NCBI RefSeq assembly: GCF_900143695.1
Contig: NZ_FRFE01000010.1
Span: 112,830-176,829, forward strand
Source: Desulfopila aestuarii DSM 18488
GTDB lineage: Bacteria; Desulfobacterota; Desulfobulbia; Desulfobulbales; Desulfocapsaceae
DNA: 64,000 bases
Direction: 5' to 3'
The notes beneath the pieces were generated by a model, which saw only the letters and a list, made by a program, of their open reading frames with translations, was not told the DNA's origin and did not search any database. Shown here in pieces: positions 18,006 to 28,100 of the stretch. Position numbers and translations under genes: made by a program. Every line of letters starts with the position of its first letter. The stretch's first letter is position 1.

Positions 18006-20252
18006 ATGCGATTTCGGGTGTGGCTGAAGTTTCTCTCTGTCATGGTGCTGCTGTTGCCGGTTTCGGCGCTGTGTGCTGAAAAACCACGGGTCATGCTGAT
18101 CCTCGACAGTTCCGGTTCCATGTGGGGGCAGATTGATGGCAAGGCGAAGATTGAGATTGCGAGAGAAGCGCTGGGCGAGATTATCGACACCATTCCTGCG
18201 GAATATGAAACAGGTCTGATGGCCTATGGTCACCGCCGTAAAGGTGACTGCCAGGATATCGAAACGCTCGTCGATTTTGGTCCCCATAGCCCGGCGGCGA
18301 TGAAAAAACGGATCGCCGAGATCAGCCCAAAAGGTAAGACGCCGCTCAGCGCCTCAGTGCAGATGGCGGCTAAGACGCTCCGCTCCACGGAAGAGAAGGC
18401 AACGGTCATCCTTCTAACTGACGGGCTTGAGACCTGTGATGCCGATCCCTGCCAGGTGGCTGCCGATCTGGCCAGGAGTGGGGTCGATTTTACCGTTCAT
18501 GTGGTGGGCTTTGACCTGAGTGAAGGGGACCAGGGGCGGTTGCGCTGTCTGGCCGACAAGACCGGCGGGCTGTTTGTCGCGGCTGGTGATGCCAAAGCCT
18601 TGAAAACAGCGCTGGCGACCACCGTCGAGAAGGTGAAAGCGCCGCCTCCGCCAGTGGTGGAAAAGCCGGGTACCGCCACCCTGAATGGGCCGGCTCAGGT
18701 GACGGTGGGAGAGACGTTTTCCGTGAACTGGCAGGGTCCAAACAGCCGTAACGATTTTATCTGTCTTGCCAGCCGCGACCAGAAGAAGCAGGACTGCTGC
18801 GATTATATCTATACTGAGCAGGGGAATCCGGTGCAGCTGGCGGCGAAATGCGAGGCTGGCGACTATGAACTGCGCTATATTCACGGTTACAGTGACACGA
18901 TTATCAGCCGGGAGGATATTGCCGTTGTCCCGGCCCAGGTCGAGTTGCAGATTCCGGCGGCGGTGAAGGCCGCTACCCCGGTTGAAGTCACGTGGCGTGG
19001 TCCAGGTTACCCGACCGACTATATCTCTATTGCCGAAGGTGACCAGCCAGGTCATAGCTATCTGAACTATACCTACACCAGCACCGGCAGCCCCTTGAAG
19101 GTGCAGGCCCCATCGATACCCGGGACTTATGAGGTCCGTTATGTTCTCGGCCAGGGCGACACAATGCTGGCAAGAAAATCGTTAACGGTGGAACCGGTGA
19201 CGGCAACAGTCACTGCTCCACAGACTGTCGATGCCGCGGCAAGTTTTACTACCCAGTGGCAGGGGCCGAACAATGACAGGGATTATATCTCCATTGCCGT
19301 ACCGGCAGAAGATGGTTCAAATTATGCGACCTACGCCTACACCAGCAACGGAAACCCTGTGACCCTTACTGCTCCGTCAGCACCGGGAACCTACGAGGTG
19401 CGTTATGTTCTCGGTCAGGATGATGTTATCCTGGCTCGTCAATCCCTGGAGGTGAAGGGTGCCGGTGCTCAGATAGAAGTTCCAGCTACGGTCAATATCG
19501 CCAGCGGTTTCAACGTCCAATGGCAGGGGCCGAATAACGAGAGAGATTATATCTCTATCGCTTCGCCGGGAGATGCCGGTTCAACCTACTTGACGTATAG
19601 CTATACCAATACCGGTAACCCGGTGAAGCTCGTTGCGCCGTCAGCGCCGGGAACCTACGAGGTACGGTATATTCTTGGCCAGGATGATGTTATTCTGAGC
19701 CGGCAGCCCCTGGAGGTGAAGGATGTGGGGGCCCAGATACAGACAGCGGCTTCCATTCCGGCGGGGAACACTATAGAGGTGAACTGGCAGGGGCCGAACA
19801 ATGACGGTGATTATATCTCTCTTGCAAGAGCGGATCAGGGCTCGGCCGACTATTTATATTACCAGTATACCACCGCCGGTAGTCCGGTAACATTGAAACT
19901 TCCCGTCATTCCCGGCAACTATGAGGTGCGCTATATCCTTGGCCAGGATAACAGATTGCTGGCAAAGCAGGTGGTAGAGCTGACCCCGATTACAGCTGGG
20001 GTGCAGGGGCCTGCTTCCGCTCCTGCTGGAACCGAAATTGAGGTTTCCTGGCAAGGGCCGAATGCGGAGATGGATTATATTTCCATCGCCAGGCCGGGGG
20101 AGGATGGCAGCAGTTACGCCCAGTATGAGTACACGAACGCCGGCAATCCGGTGAAAGTGATGACCCCTGAGGAACCTGGCGAGTATGAAATCCGCTATAT
20201 TTTCGGAGATGGGGATACGATCATGGCCAGGACCGGCCTGAAGATCGAGTAG
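18006..20252 (+). CDS. Secreted VWA-domain protein with six Ig-like tandem repeats
   Basis: A 748-residue exported protein. A signal peptide (MRFRVWLKFLSVMVLLLPVS, then ALCA) leads into a von Willebrand factor A domain (about residues 28-215) with the MIDAS motif DSSGSMWGQ, the conserved threonine in GKTPLS and the acidic LTDGLETCD. Then come six tandem repeats of about 85 residues. Each carries WQGPN, DYISIA, a YxYT strand, PGTYEVRY and LGQDD signatures, and together they run from about residue 222 to the C-terminus. Repeats 3 and 4 are most alike. Such modules suggest extracellular or periplasmic adhesion or scaffolding. No membrane anchor or sorting signal follows the last repeat. GGAGAG precedes the ATG. 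Confidence 0.9.
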   Translation: MRFRVWLKFLSVMVLLLPVSALCAEKPRVMLILDSSGSMWGQIDGKAKIEIAREALGEIIDTIPAEYETGLMAYGHRRKGDCQDIETLVDFGPHSPAAMKKRIAEISPKGKTPLSASVQMAAKTLRSTEEKATVILLTDGLETCDADPCQVAADLARSGVDFTVHVVGFDLSEGDQGRLRCLADKTGGLFVAAGDAKALKTALATTVEKVKAPPPPVVEKPGTATLNGPAQVTVGETFSVNWQGPNSRNDFICLASRDQKKQDCCDYIYTEQGNPVQLAAKCEAGDYELRYIHGYSDTIISREDIAVVPAQVELQIPAAVKAATPVEVTWRGPGYPTDYISIAEGDQPGHSYLNYTYTSTGSPLKVQAPSIPGTYEVRYVLGQGDTMLARKSLTVEPVTATVTAPQTVDAAASFTTQWQGPNNDRDYISIAVPAEDGSNYATYAYTSNGNPVTLTAPSAPGTYEVRYVLGQDDVILARQSLEVKGAGAQIEVPATVNIASGFNVQWQGPNNERDYISIASPGDAGSTYLTYSYTNTGNPVKLVAPSAPGTYEVRYILGQDDVILSRQPLEVKDVGAQIQTAASIPAGNTIEVNWQGPNNDGDYISLARADQGSADYLYYQYTTAGSPVTLKLPVIPGNYEVRYILGQDNRLLAKQVVELTPITAGVQGPASAPAGTEIEVSWQGPNAEMDYISIARPGEDGSSYAQYEYTNAGNPVKVMTPEEPGEYEIRYIFGDGDTIMARTGLKIE
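18666..20246 (+). repeat. Six tandem approximately 85-residue coding repeats
   Basis: In-gene repeat array of the VWA protein. Copies begin near 18680, 18945, 19215, 19480, 19745 and 20010. Each contains the WxGPN-to-DYI block and the YEVRYxxG block. The first copy is the most divergent and contains extra Cys residues (KKQDCCDY). Confidence 0.85.
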
Positions 20253-20280
20253 ATGTTCTCTCGATGCATCTGTCTGCTTT

Positions 20281-20312
20281 ACCGACGGGCGACTGTGTCT
20301 GCTCCCGTCGGT
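20281..20312. terminator. Convergent hairpin between VWA gene and dsdA
   Basis: ACCGACGGG (20281-20289) and CCCGTCGGT (20304-20312) pair perfectly around 14 bases, between the two converging stop codons. It lacks a clear U-tract on the plus side. Confidence 0.55.
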
Positions 20313-20325
20313 GAAGGGACGTTTC

Positions 20326-21678
20326 TCAGTCTTTCTGCAGCAGTCCTTTCCCTTTTTGATAATAGTGTTCCATCTCCGCTGCCGGAACCATGCTACCGCC
20401 GGTGCCCCAGACTACATGGGTGCTCTGGTGCAGCTGTTCAACCAGTCCATGCTTCTCAAGATATCTCCTCGATGAGCTGACCCACTCTATCCCGTTCATG
20501 CCGGCCAGGGCAGAGGGTTCCATAAAGATCTTTTCATTGTCGGCCAGAAGGGCGAGATGGCGGTACATGGTATCGTCGGCAACGGTGAAGACTCCGTCAA
20601 TGAGCGGGGCCAAAATCCGGCCGATAAAGCCGGATGGCCTGCCGACTGCCAGTCCGTCGGCAGCGGTGATATTATCGAGTCCGAAGTCCTGCACGGAGAC
20701 CCGGTCATGCAGGCCGGTGGCGAGGCCGATGAGCATGCAGGGCGAGTGGGTCGGTTCAGCAAAAAAGCAGTGAACGTTATCGCCGAAGATCTGCTTGAGG
20801 CCAAAACTCACGCCGCCAGGGCCGCCTCCCACCCCACAGGGCAGGTAGACAAAGAGCGGATGGGTTTCGTCCACCATGATATCCATGGCCGCGAGCTGGG
20901 CGGCTAACCGTGTGCCGGCCACTGCATAGCCGAGAAAGAGGTCCGTTGAATTTTCATCATCAATAAAATGGCAGAACGGGTCATTCGCTGCCTGTTGTCT
21001 TCCTGCGGCCACCGCCGCGCCGTAATCGGCACGGTACTCGATCACCGTCACTCCGTGACTTCTGAGCAGCTCCTTCTTCCACTGCCTGGCATCGGCCGAC
21101 ATATGCACAGTCACCTGAAAGCCCAAAGCGGCTCCCATGATGCCGATACTGAGGCCGAGATTGCCGGTTGAGCCGACAGCGATGCGGTATTTTCCGAAAA
21201 ATCTGCGACAATGCTCTTCGGCCAGGAGCCCATAATCATCGTCAACGGTGAGCAGATTCTGGGAAATGGCCAGCGTTTCCGAATGCTTCAGCACCTCATA
21301 GATCCCGCCACGCGCCTTGATCGAACCAGATATGGGCAGCAGATTGTCGCATTTCAGTAAAAGTTTCCCCGGCAATTCATGGCCGGATCGTGTAACGAGA
21401 ATCCGTTGCATGGCCGGGATCGGTAGAAGCGGCGATTCGATGATGCCAGATGCTGACGCCGTTTCTGGAAAAACCCGGGCTATAAACGGCTGAAACCGCT
21501 CCAGCCGGAAGCGGGCGTCGTCGATATCTGACGGAGAAAGTCCGGTCTTGGCAAGTGCTGTGGTGCAGTTTTCGGTGGTGGAATTGAACCAGCAGGTTTC
21601 CCGGTAGGCGATGATATCTCTTAGAGCGGGAAAGGTATCACACCAGCTGTCAATACTTCTGCCCTGTATGTTTTTCAT
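20326..21678 (-). CDS. dsdA: D-serine ammonia-lyase
   Basis: A 450-residue PLP fold-type II enzyme that deaminates D-serine to pyruvate and ammonia. The Schiff-base lysine lies in SGSIKARGG. The phosphate-binding loop is [11 protein letters not shown]. Near the C-terminus [11 protein letters not shown] carries the residue that contacts the pyridine nitrogen. Length and the distinctive N-terminal part ([16 protein letters not shown]) match DsdA rather than threonine dehydratases. No dsdC or dsdX is adjacent, so it is not the enteric operon. The ferritin-like gene starts upstream and ends 11 bases before dsdA begins. Confidence 0.92.
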   Translation of the reverse strand: MKNIQGRSIDSWCDTFPALRDIIAYRETCWFNSTTENCTTALAKTGLSPSDIDDARFRLERFQPFIARVFPETASASGIIESPLLPIPAMQRILVTRSGHELPGKLLLKCDNLLPISGSIKARGGIYEVLKHSETLAISQNLLTVDDDYGLLAEEHCRRFFGKYRIAVGSTGNLGLSIGIMGAALGFQVTVHMSADARQWKKELLRSHGVTVIEYRADYGAAVAAGRQQAANDPFCHFIDDENSTDLFLGYAVAGTRLAAQLAAMDIMVDETHPLFVYLPCGVGGGPGGVSFGLKQIFGDNVHCFFAEPTHSPCMLIGLATGLHDRVSVQDFGLDNITAADGLAVGRPSGFIGRILAPLIDGVFTVADDTMYRHLALLADNEKIFMEPSALAGMNGIEWVSSSRRYLEKHGLVEQLHQSTHVVWGTGGSMVPAAEMEHYYQKGKGLLQKD

Positions 21679-21689
21679 CGGCTGGTGCT

Positions 21690-22154
21690 TTAAGCGCAGG
21701 TCGCCACCAGCTCTTCGAGGCGGGCGGCATGCTGCCGCTCCTCGTCGATGATGGCATCGAGTTCCCGTGCGGCCCGCTCGTCATCGAGTAATCCTTGCAA
21801 AAACTCATAGAAAAGAATGGTGTCATCCTCAAAGGCTTTGGACTGGGTGAGCATCTGGGTGAGTGTTTCAGTGCGATTTAACTCTTGCTGATCAAGCGAG
21901 AAGGTCTGATTCGCCATCATATCCTGCAACAGCGATTGTCCCATTTTTTCCAGCTCGGCGTGTTCGGCCGGCACTTCCGCCTCTGACTGCAGTTCCTCAA
22001 ACCATTGGAGATGGCGCTCTTCCTCATCGGCCATCCAGGCAAGTAACTCGCTGATACGCGGATCCTTTACCTTTGTTGATGCTAGCCGGTAGGAGGATTC
22101 GCCGTTTTTTTCGATCTGGATTGCTATGTTGCGGATGTCGGTAATTCTAAACAT
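21690..22154 (-). CDS. Ferritin-like/rubrerythrin-type diiron protein
   Basis: A 154-residue four-helix protein. The metal-ligand pairs typical of erythrin domains are visible: [10 protein letters not shown] with a ligand Glu in helix 1, [10 protein letters not shown] (ExxH) in helix 2, an acidic [12 protein letters not shown] in helix 3 and [13 protein letters not shown] (ExxH) in helix 4. There is no rubredoxin-type CxxC, so it lacks the electron-transfer tail of rubrerythrin. It is likely a peroxide- or iron-handling diiron protein, function unproven. It is 11 bases upstream of dsdA on the same strand. Confidence 0.85.
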   Translation of the reverse strand: MFRITDIRNIAIQIEKNGESSYRLASTKVKDPRISELLAWMADEEERHLQWFEELQSEAEVPAEHAELEKMGQSLLQDMMANQTFSLDQQELNRTETLTQMLTQSKAFEDDTILFYEFLQGLLDDERAARELDAIIDEERQHAARLEELVATCA

Positions 22155-22306
22155 TGTTGTCTCGTGTTGCTGATGATGAAAAAATGACAGTGGGCAATAC
22201 CGAATTGAACACGGAAAATGCCAGTATTGCCAAACTTTACACCGTATCGTCGCTGAAAACAGCAGAATTTTTCAGCTGTATGCCGGTCTATGAGTGTTAA
22301 TGTATA

Positions 22307-22334
22307 TTGACAATGCACACATGAATTGTACAAT
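22307..22334 (+). promoter_or_regulatory. Sigma70-type promoter of the lexA2 operon
   Basis: TTGACA at 22307-22312 and TACAAT at 22329-22334 are separated by 16 bases. The -10 box lies inside the palindrome AATTGTACAATT. Predicted initiation at about 22341 is immediately followed by the second palindrome, an ideal layout for self-repression. Confidence 0.75.
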
Positions 22335-22358
22335 TAGGGCAAATGTACATGTACATTT
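22324..22358. promoter_or_regulatory. Two palindromic LexA2 operators
   Basis: Operator 1 is AATTGTACAATT (22324-22335) over the -10 box. Operator 2 is AAATGTACATGTACATTT (22341-22358), a perfect 18-base palindrome at the predicted start of transcription. Both share a GTAC core, which fits GTAC-type sites reported for lexA2-family repressors. The assignment to this LexA is inference. Confidence 0.75.
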
Positions 22359-22395
22359 GCGGCGAAGCCGGAAATGAGGATTGCGGGAGGGTGTT

Positions 22396-23046
22396 ATGGA
22401 ACTGACGGAAAGACAGCAACGTTTTTATGATTATCTGGCGGAGAAAATTCGTGAAGACGGTCGTGCGCCCAGTTTGCGCGAGGCGGCGTCGGCGATGGCG
22501 ATCAGTCATAATGCCGTGGCGCAGCTCATCAGCCAGCTGGAGAAAAAAGGGGTGTTGGCGAGAGAAGGTCATTACAGCCGTTCCATCAGGTTGTTGCCCG
22601 AAAATGAGGAGGTGCAACCTGTCCCCGGTCGTGCCCGTGAACTGCCGATCATCGGTCAGGTGACGGCCGGTCTGCCTATGTATGCCCAGCAGGAATGGGA
22701 CGGTTCGGTCCTGGTGGACAGTGTGCTCTTTCCCGGCGACAACCTGTTCTGCCTGCGCATCAAGGGGGACTCGATGCAAAATGCCGGCATCCTGAACGGT
22801 GATCTGGTGATCTGCGAGCCACGGCAATATGCGGAAAATGGGGAAATCGTGGCAGTGCTGGTGCATGGAGAGGAGGCAACGGTGAAACGGTTCTTCCTCC
22901 ATCCCGACCATATTGAGATGCGACCGGAAAACGACAACTACCCGGTCATGCGCTACTCTTTCGGTGACCTGTTGGTGCAGGGCAAGGTAGTTGGCGTGAT
23001 ACGTGGCGACAACGGTGTCTTTGGCGGGAGCAGCAAAAAACGATGA
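22396..23046 (+). CDS. lexA: LexA-family SOS repressor (LexA2 type)
   Basis: A 216-residue repressor. The N-terminal winged helix-turn-helix starts MELTERQQRFYDYLAEKI and includes SLREAASAMAISHNAVAQLI as recognition part. The linker is followed by the self-cleavage site Ala-Gly in QVTAGLP. The protease domain has the nucleophile Ser in KGDSMQNAGI and the general-base Lys in EATVKRF. RecA filaments are expected to trigger cleavage and derepress the operon. Start ATG 22396 has GGGAGG at 22385-22390. It overlaps the next gene in an ATGA stop-start. Position at the head of a dnaE2 cassette identifies it as the lexA2-type copy. Confidence 0.93.
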   Translation: MELTERQQRFYDYLAEKIREDGRAPSLREAASAMAISHNAVAQLISQLEKKGVLAREGHYSRSIRLLPENEEVQPVPGRARELPIIGQVTAGLPMYAQQEWDGSVLVDSVLFPGDNLFCLRIKGDSMQNAGILNGDLVICEPRQYAENGEIVAVLVHGEEATVKRFFLHPDHIEMRPENDNYPVMRYSFGDLLVQGKVVGVIRGDNGVFGGSSKKR

Positions 23047-23876
23047 GCAATCAGCCTGGAAGGGTAATGCTGCCCGGCGGGGGGGGCGGACGGGGCTGCT
23101 CGGTGCTGCTGGGTACCTGCGGCTATTCCTACACCGAGTGGGTGGACAGCGGTTTCTATCCGCCCTCCACCCGGACTGCGGATATGCTGGAACTGTATTG
23201 CCGCGTTTTTTCGACGGTAGAGTTGAACTACACCTGGTACCAGATGGCCCGGGCTGAAGCTGTGGCTCGCATGGCGGCCAAGGCACCTGGCCATTTTCGT
23301 TTTTCCGCCAAGCTGACCCGGACCATGACCCATGAACGTGATGCTGAATGGCCGAAGCAGGTGCAGCTGTACCGGGAAGGCATTGCGCCATTGAAGGATC
23401 GGTTGGTCGCAATTCTGGTGCAGTTGCCTCCTGATTTTGACAGGACCATGGAGAATCGACGCTATTTGGCGGCGCTGCTTGATGGGTTACAGGATCTGCC
23501 GGTGGCGGTGGAGTTCCGCCACGGCAGTTGGGCGACGGACAGTGTCTTTAAGGAACTGGAACGACGTAAAGTGACGCTTGTCACCGTCGATACGCCGCAG
23601 TTGCCTGGGCTTTTTCCGACCCTTGATGTGGTGACCAATCCCGCGCTTTTTTACGTGCGCTTTCATGGCCGCAACATGGGCGGCTGGCGGTCCGGCAACA
23701 TGCAGAAAAAGTTCGATTACGATTACAGTGGTGAAGAGCTGGGTGAGTGGCGCCTGATGCTGGACCGTCTGGCGCACCAGGCAGAGCGGGGTGTGATTTA
23801 TTTCAATAATCATGTCCGGGCCCAAGCCCCGAGAAATGGGCAGCGGCTGCAGAAAATTCTGGCGGGGTTGGGTTGA
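23043..23876 (+). CDS. DUF72 protein inside the SOS mutasome operon
   Basis: A 277-residue DUF72 (YecE-like) TIM-barrel-type protein. Family marks are GTCGYSYTEWV...FYP near the N-terminus, FSTVELNYTWY, FRFSAKLTRTMTH, LVQLPPDF, VAVEFRHGSWA, ALFYVRFHGRN and YFNNHVRAQAPRN at the end. The biochemical role of DUF72 is not established. A polyglycine stretch (GGGGGRG) lies before the domain and may be a leader, so the true start could be internal. The ATG overlaps the lexA stop (ATGA) and the gene ends 12 bases before imuB. It sits exactly where imuA is found in the usual cassette. Confidence 0.85.
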   Translation: MSNQPGRVMLPGGGGGRGCSVLLGTCGYSYTEWVDSGFYPPSTRTADMLELYCRVFSTVELNYTWYQMARAEAVARMAAKAPGHFRFSAKLTRTMTHERDAEWPKQVQLYREGIAPLKDRLVAILVQLPPDFDRTMENRRYLAALLDGLQDLPVAVEFRHGSWATDSVFKELERRKVTLVTVDTPQLPGLFPTLDVVTNPALFYVRFHGRNMGGWRSGNMQKKFDYDYSGEELGEWRLMLDRLAHQAERGVIYFNNHVRAQAPRNGQRLQKILAGLG

Positions 23877-23888
23877 GAGGGTTGAGTT

Positions 23889-25103
23889 ATGTACCGGGAA
23901 CGATCAATTCTCCATTTCAATGTGGCCGATTTTGCCGTGGCGGTGGAGCGGGTGGCGGACAGCAGTCTGGCACGGCGGCCGCTGATCATTGCCCCGCCTG
24001 CGGCGGCCCGCTCGGTGGTCTTCGATATGAGTGAAGAGGCCTATCAGGCGGGGGTGCAGAAAGGAATGTTCCTCAATCAGGCGACCCGCCTCTGCCGCGA
24101 GGCCACGGTGTTGCAACCCCGGGTGGAGCTGTATCGGAGGGCCATGGCCGGCTTTTTAAAACGGGTGCAGTATTATTCACCGCAGGTGGAGCATGGGGTG
24201 GAGGATGGCCATCTTTTTGTGGATGTCACCGGCACCCATAGGCTGTTCGGTCCGGCCCAGGATGTGGGGCTGCGGGTTCGTCGTGAGGTACGCGACGGGC
24301 TCGGCATCAATCCGATCTGGACCCTTGCCGGCAACAAGCTGGTGGCCAAGGTCTCGTCGCGGCTGGTCAAACCGGTGGGGGAGTATATTGTCGCTCCCGG
24401 TGAGGAAGAAGTGTTCCTGGCACCGTTGCAGATCGGCCTGCTGCCTGGCGTATACGGAAAAGAGTTACGAACAATGGGGGAGTTGCAGATATCCACCATC
24501 GGCCAGCTTGCGGGGTTGAGCCCACGGCAGTTGATGGTGGTGTTCGGCAGTCGCGCCAGCTGGTTGCATGGGGCGAGTCGCGGCCATGACGACAGTATGG
24601 TTATGGGCGGGGTGCAGGAGGCTATGCCGGTGGATCATGAACACTGTTTTACTCCCGACACCAACGACCGCCAGGAAGTGGAGGCGGCCCTCGCCACCCT
24701 GATTGCCCGGGTGGGCAGCGAGCTACGGGCGCGGGGCAAGGCGGCCAGGCGGGTGGGGATCTGGCTGAGGTATTCCGACGGCAATCACGTGGTCCGGCAG
24801 GCTTCGGTCAAAGAAGGAACATGCAGCGACTTCGGGTTGCGTCGTCTGGCTATGGATGCGCTGCAACGGGCTTGGCTGAGACGTACCCGGCTGCGGTCTA
24901 TACGGCTGGTCTGCGACCGCTTGCACCGGCAATCTCCCCAATTGACACTCTTTCCTGAGACCTCTGTAGAGACGAGGCGGCAGGAAAAATTGCTGGGTGC
25001 CATGGACGCTATTCGCGGCCGTTACGGTAAAAGGGTGATTGCTCTGGGGCGGCAATGTCCGGATGAGCCGGAACCAGACAACACCGACGTCGTCTTTCAC
25101 TAA
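23889..25103 (+). CDS. imuB: ImuB-like inactive Y-family DNA polymerase homologue
   Basis: A 404-residue Y-family polymerase fold. The first catalytic motif of DinB (HVDMDCF) reads HFNVADF here, so the metal-binding aspartate is replaced by Asn. The second (LDEAYLDV) reads VEDGHLFVDV. This loss of catalytic acids is the hallmark of ImuB, which serves as a hub that links DnaE2 to the sliding clamp. A clamp-binding motif, QLTLF, occurs near residue 355. A helix-hairpin-helix region lies around ISTIGQLAGLSPRQL. Start ATG 23889 has AGAGGG before it. The reading frame overlaps the possible early start region of dnaE2. Confidence 0.87.
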   Translation: MYRERSILHFNVADFAVAVERVADSSLARRPLIIAPPAAARSVVFDMSEEAYQAGVQKGMFLNQATRLCREATVLQPRVELYRRAMAGFLKRVQYYSPQVEHGVEDGHLFVDVTGTHRLFGPAQDVGLRVRREVRDGLGINPIWTLAGNKLVAKVSSRLVKPVGEYIVAPGEEEVFLAPLQIGLLPGVYGKELRTMGELQISTIGQLAGLSPRQLMVVFGSRASWLHGASRGHDDSMVMGGVQEAMPVDHEHCFTPDTNDRQEVEAALATLIARVGSELRARGKAARRVGIWLRYSDGNHVVRQASVKEGTCSDFGLRRLAMDALQRAWLRRTRLRSIRLVCDRLHRQSPQLTLFPETSVETRRQEKLLGAMDAIRGRYGKRVIALGRQCPDEPEPDNTDVVFH

Positions 25104-25137
25104 TAGATTCCGTTTCTATACGAGTTCCGGTATTGGT

Positions 25138-28100
25138 ATGGTTCCTCTGCGTGTCCGCTCCTCTTATTCCCTCCTGCGGGCGACCGGTTCTCCGGCAGCG
25201 CTCTGCCGTCTGGCCGTAACACTCGGTTATGCCACCCTGGCCTTGACCGATCGCGACAACCTCTATGGCTTGTGGAGTTTTCTCGCAGCCTGCAGGCGAG
25301 AACAGCTGCACCCTATTGTCGGGGCAGAACTTTCAGAGACGGAAGGCGACCGGGTGGTCACCTGTCTGGTAAAAAATATTGACGGATATCGTAACCTCTC
25401 GCTTCTTCTCAGTAAACGCCATGCTGGCGAATTGGACGTTGAAAAGGACCTTGGTGGTCATGCGGAGGGCCTTTTTCTGCTGGGTCGTGACCGGGAACTG
25501 CTGGAGATATTGCATCAGCAAGGTGTGCAGGTGGCGGCAGATCTTGGTCCGCGGCCTACTGAGGCGGGTCGCAGCCTGCGGGAGTGGGCAAAGTTGCGAG
25601 GGGTTCCGGCCGTGGCCACACCGGACAGTGCTCTTGGCAAAGAAGAGGATCAGGATCTCTATCTACTCCTGCGGGCAATCGCCCATAACACCAGTATCAG
25701 TCGGCTGGGCGAGGTTGAGCCGCCGGAGGTGCAGTATGTGCTTGAACCGCCTTCTGTCTATCGCGAGCGGTTCGCGGTCTGGCCTGAGGTGATCGGGGCA
25801 ACGGAACGGCTCGCTGCTGAATGCGCCTTTGCCGGACCCGCATTTGGTATCATCATGCCGCCCTGGCGACATGACCATGAAGGAGAGGCAGGGCGGATGT
25901 TGCGGCTGAAGGCCTATCAGGGAGCCTGCCGCCGGTATGGTGACGATCTCGGCGAACCGGTAGTGGAGCGGCTGGAGCATGAGCTGCGGGTGATTGAGGA
26001 GATGGGCTACTCCTCCTATTTTCTGGTGGTGCGTGATATTGTCCATCGAAAAGGGGCAGACGGGCATCGGATAAAACGACGGATCTGCGGGCGAGGCTCT
26101 GGAGCCGCCTCACTGGTTGCCTACTGTCTTGAGATCACCAATGTCTGTCCCATCAAGCATAACCTCTATTTTGAGCGTTTTTTAAATCCCGGCAGAACTG
26201 ATCCGCCCGATATCGATGTGGATTTTGCCTGGGACGAGCGTGATACGGTGCTGCAGGAAGTACTGTCGGATTTTGCCGGTCACTCGGCCATGGTCGCTAA
26301 CCATATCATGTTCCAGCCGCGGATGGCCATCCGTGAAACGGCCAAGGCCTTCGGGATGCCGGGATCGGAGATTTCACGGCTCACCAAACGTCTGCCGTGG
26401 CTTGCCGACCGTAACGAAGGCAGTCTGCAGCAGCGATTGGAGCAGTTGCCGACGCTGCGGGACCAGGATCTGTCGGAACCCTGGCCGGAGATTTTGACTT
26501 TGGCCGCAAGATTGATCGGTATCCCCCGTTATCTCTCGGTTCATCCCGGCGGGGTGGTCATCACTCCCCGACCGATCCGGGAATATGTGCCGGTGGAGTA
26601 TGCGGCCAAAGGTGTTCCCATTATTCAATGGGAAAAGGACGGAACGGAAGAGGCGGGGCTCGTCAAGATCGATATCCTCGGTAACCGCAGTTTAGGCGTC
26701 ATCCGCGATGCCGTAAAGGCGGTGCAGCGGCAGGGGGGCGAGCTTGATGAAATGCACTGGAATCCGGAAGATGATCAGCGCACCCGTAGTGGGGTGGCAC
26801 GCGGCACCACCATGGGCTGCTTTTATATCGAGAGCCCTGCCATGCGGCTATTACAGCAAAAGGCGGGCAGCGGTGATTTTGAGCAGTTGGTGATTCAGTC
26901 CTCGATTATCCGGCCGGCAGCCAACGAGTTTGTCCGCGAGTATGTTCGTCGACTGCATGGCGGAGCCTGGCAGCCCCTGCATCCGTCGGTGGGTGACGTA
27001 CTCGACGAGACCTTCGGCCTTATGGTCTATCAGGAGGATGTTTCCCGGGTAGCGGTGGCTATGGCGGGTTTCAGCCACGCCAGGGCTGACGGTCTACGGA
27101 AGGTGATGTCGAAAAAAGACAAGGAACTGCGACTCGCTGATTATCGTGAGCAGTTCTATCGTGGTTGCGGCGAGCGAAATATCGGGGCCGAAGATATCGA
27201 CCGGGTCTGGAAGATGATGATGAGTTTTGACGGCTATTCATTCTGTAAACCCCATTCGGCTTCCTATGCCCGGGTTTCCTACCAGGCCGCATATTTGAAA
27301 CACCACCATCCGGCGGAGTTCATGGCTGCGGTGATATCCAATCAGGGTGGTTACTATTCAACGATGGCCTACGTCTCGGAGGCGAAACGACTGGGGCTTA
27401 CCATTTTGCATCCGGACGTGAATCGTAGCAACGAACGGTGGAGCGGCGAAAAACGGACGATTCGGGTGGGCTTGCAGGCCATCCAGGGGCTGTCGCAGAA
27501 GAGCATGGCGCGGATTGTTACGACGCGGGAACAACGATCTTTTAGTGATCCGGTGGATTTCTGGAGTCGGGTGTTGCCGGCAGAAGATGAGGCGCGGGCT
27601 CTCATCCATGCGGGTGGTATGGATAGCCTCGATACTGGTGGTAACCGGACCATGTTGCTCTGGCAATGGGCCAGTTTCCAGAGGAATCGGACACTGTCGG
27701 CGACGCATACCCTGTTTCCAGTACGATTGCCCGAGCCACCGCCGCTTTCTCCGCCGGATCAGCGTAGTCGCCTGATGCGGGAGTATGGGGTGCTCGGTTT
27801 TCTTTGCGACTATCACCCGATGGTGTTGATGGGCAGGCTGCCAGGCGGACTCGTGAAGATGGTGGACGCACCCCGCCATGTGGGGCGTCGTATTCGCTGT
27901 GCCGGTTGGCTGCTCACCGGGAAGCTGGTCTCCACCAAAACCGGGGAGGTGATGGAGTTTCTTACTTTCGAGGACGATACCGGTATGCTGGAAACCACCT
28001 TTTTCCCTGAGGCATACCGGCGGGCGGCGCATATCCTGCAAAGCGGCAGGGGCTATATTCTGACTGGTATTGTGGAAGCCGATTATGGTGCGCTCACCCT

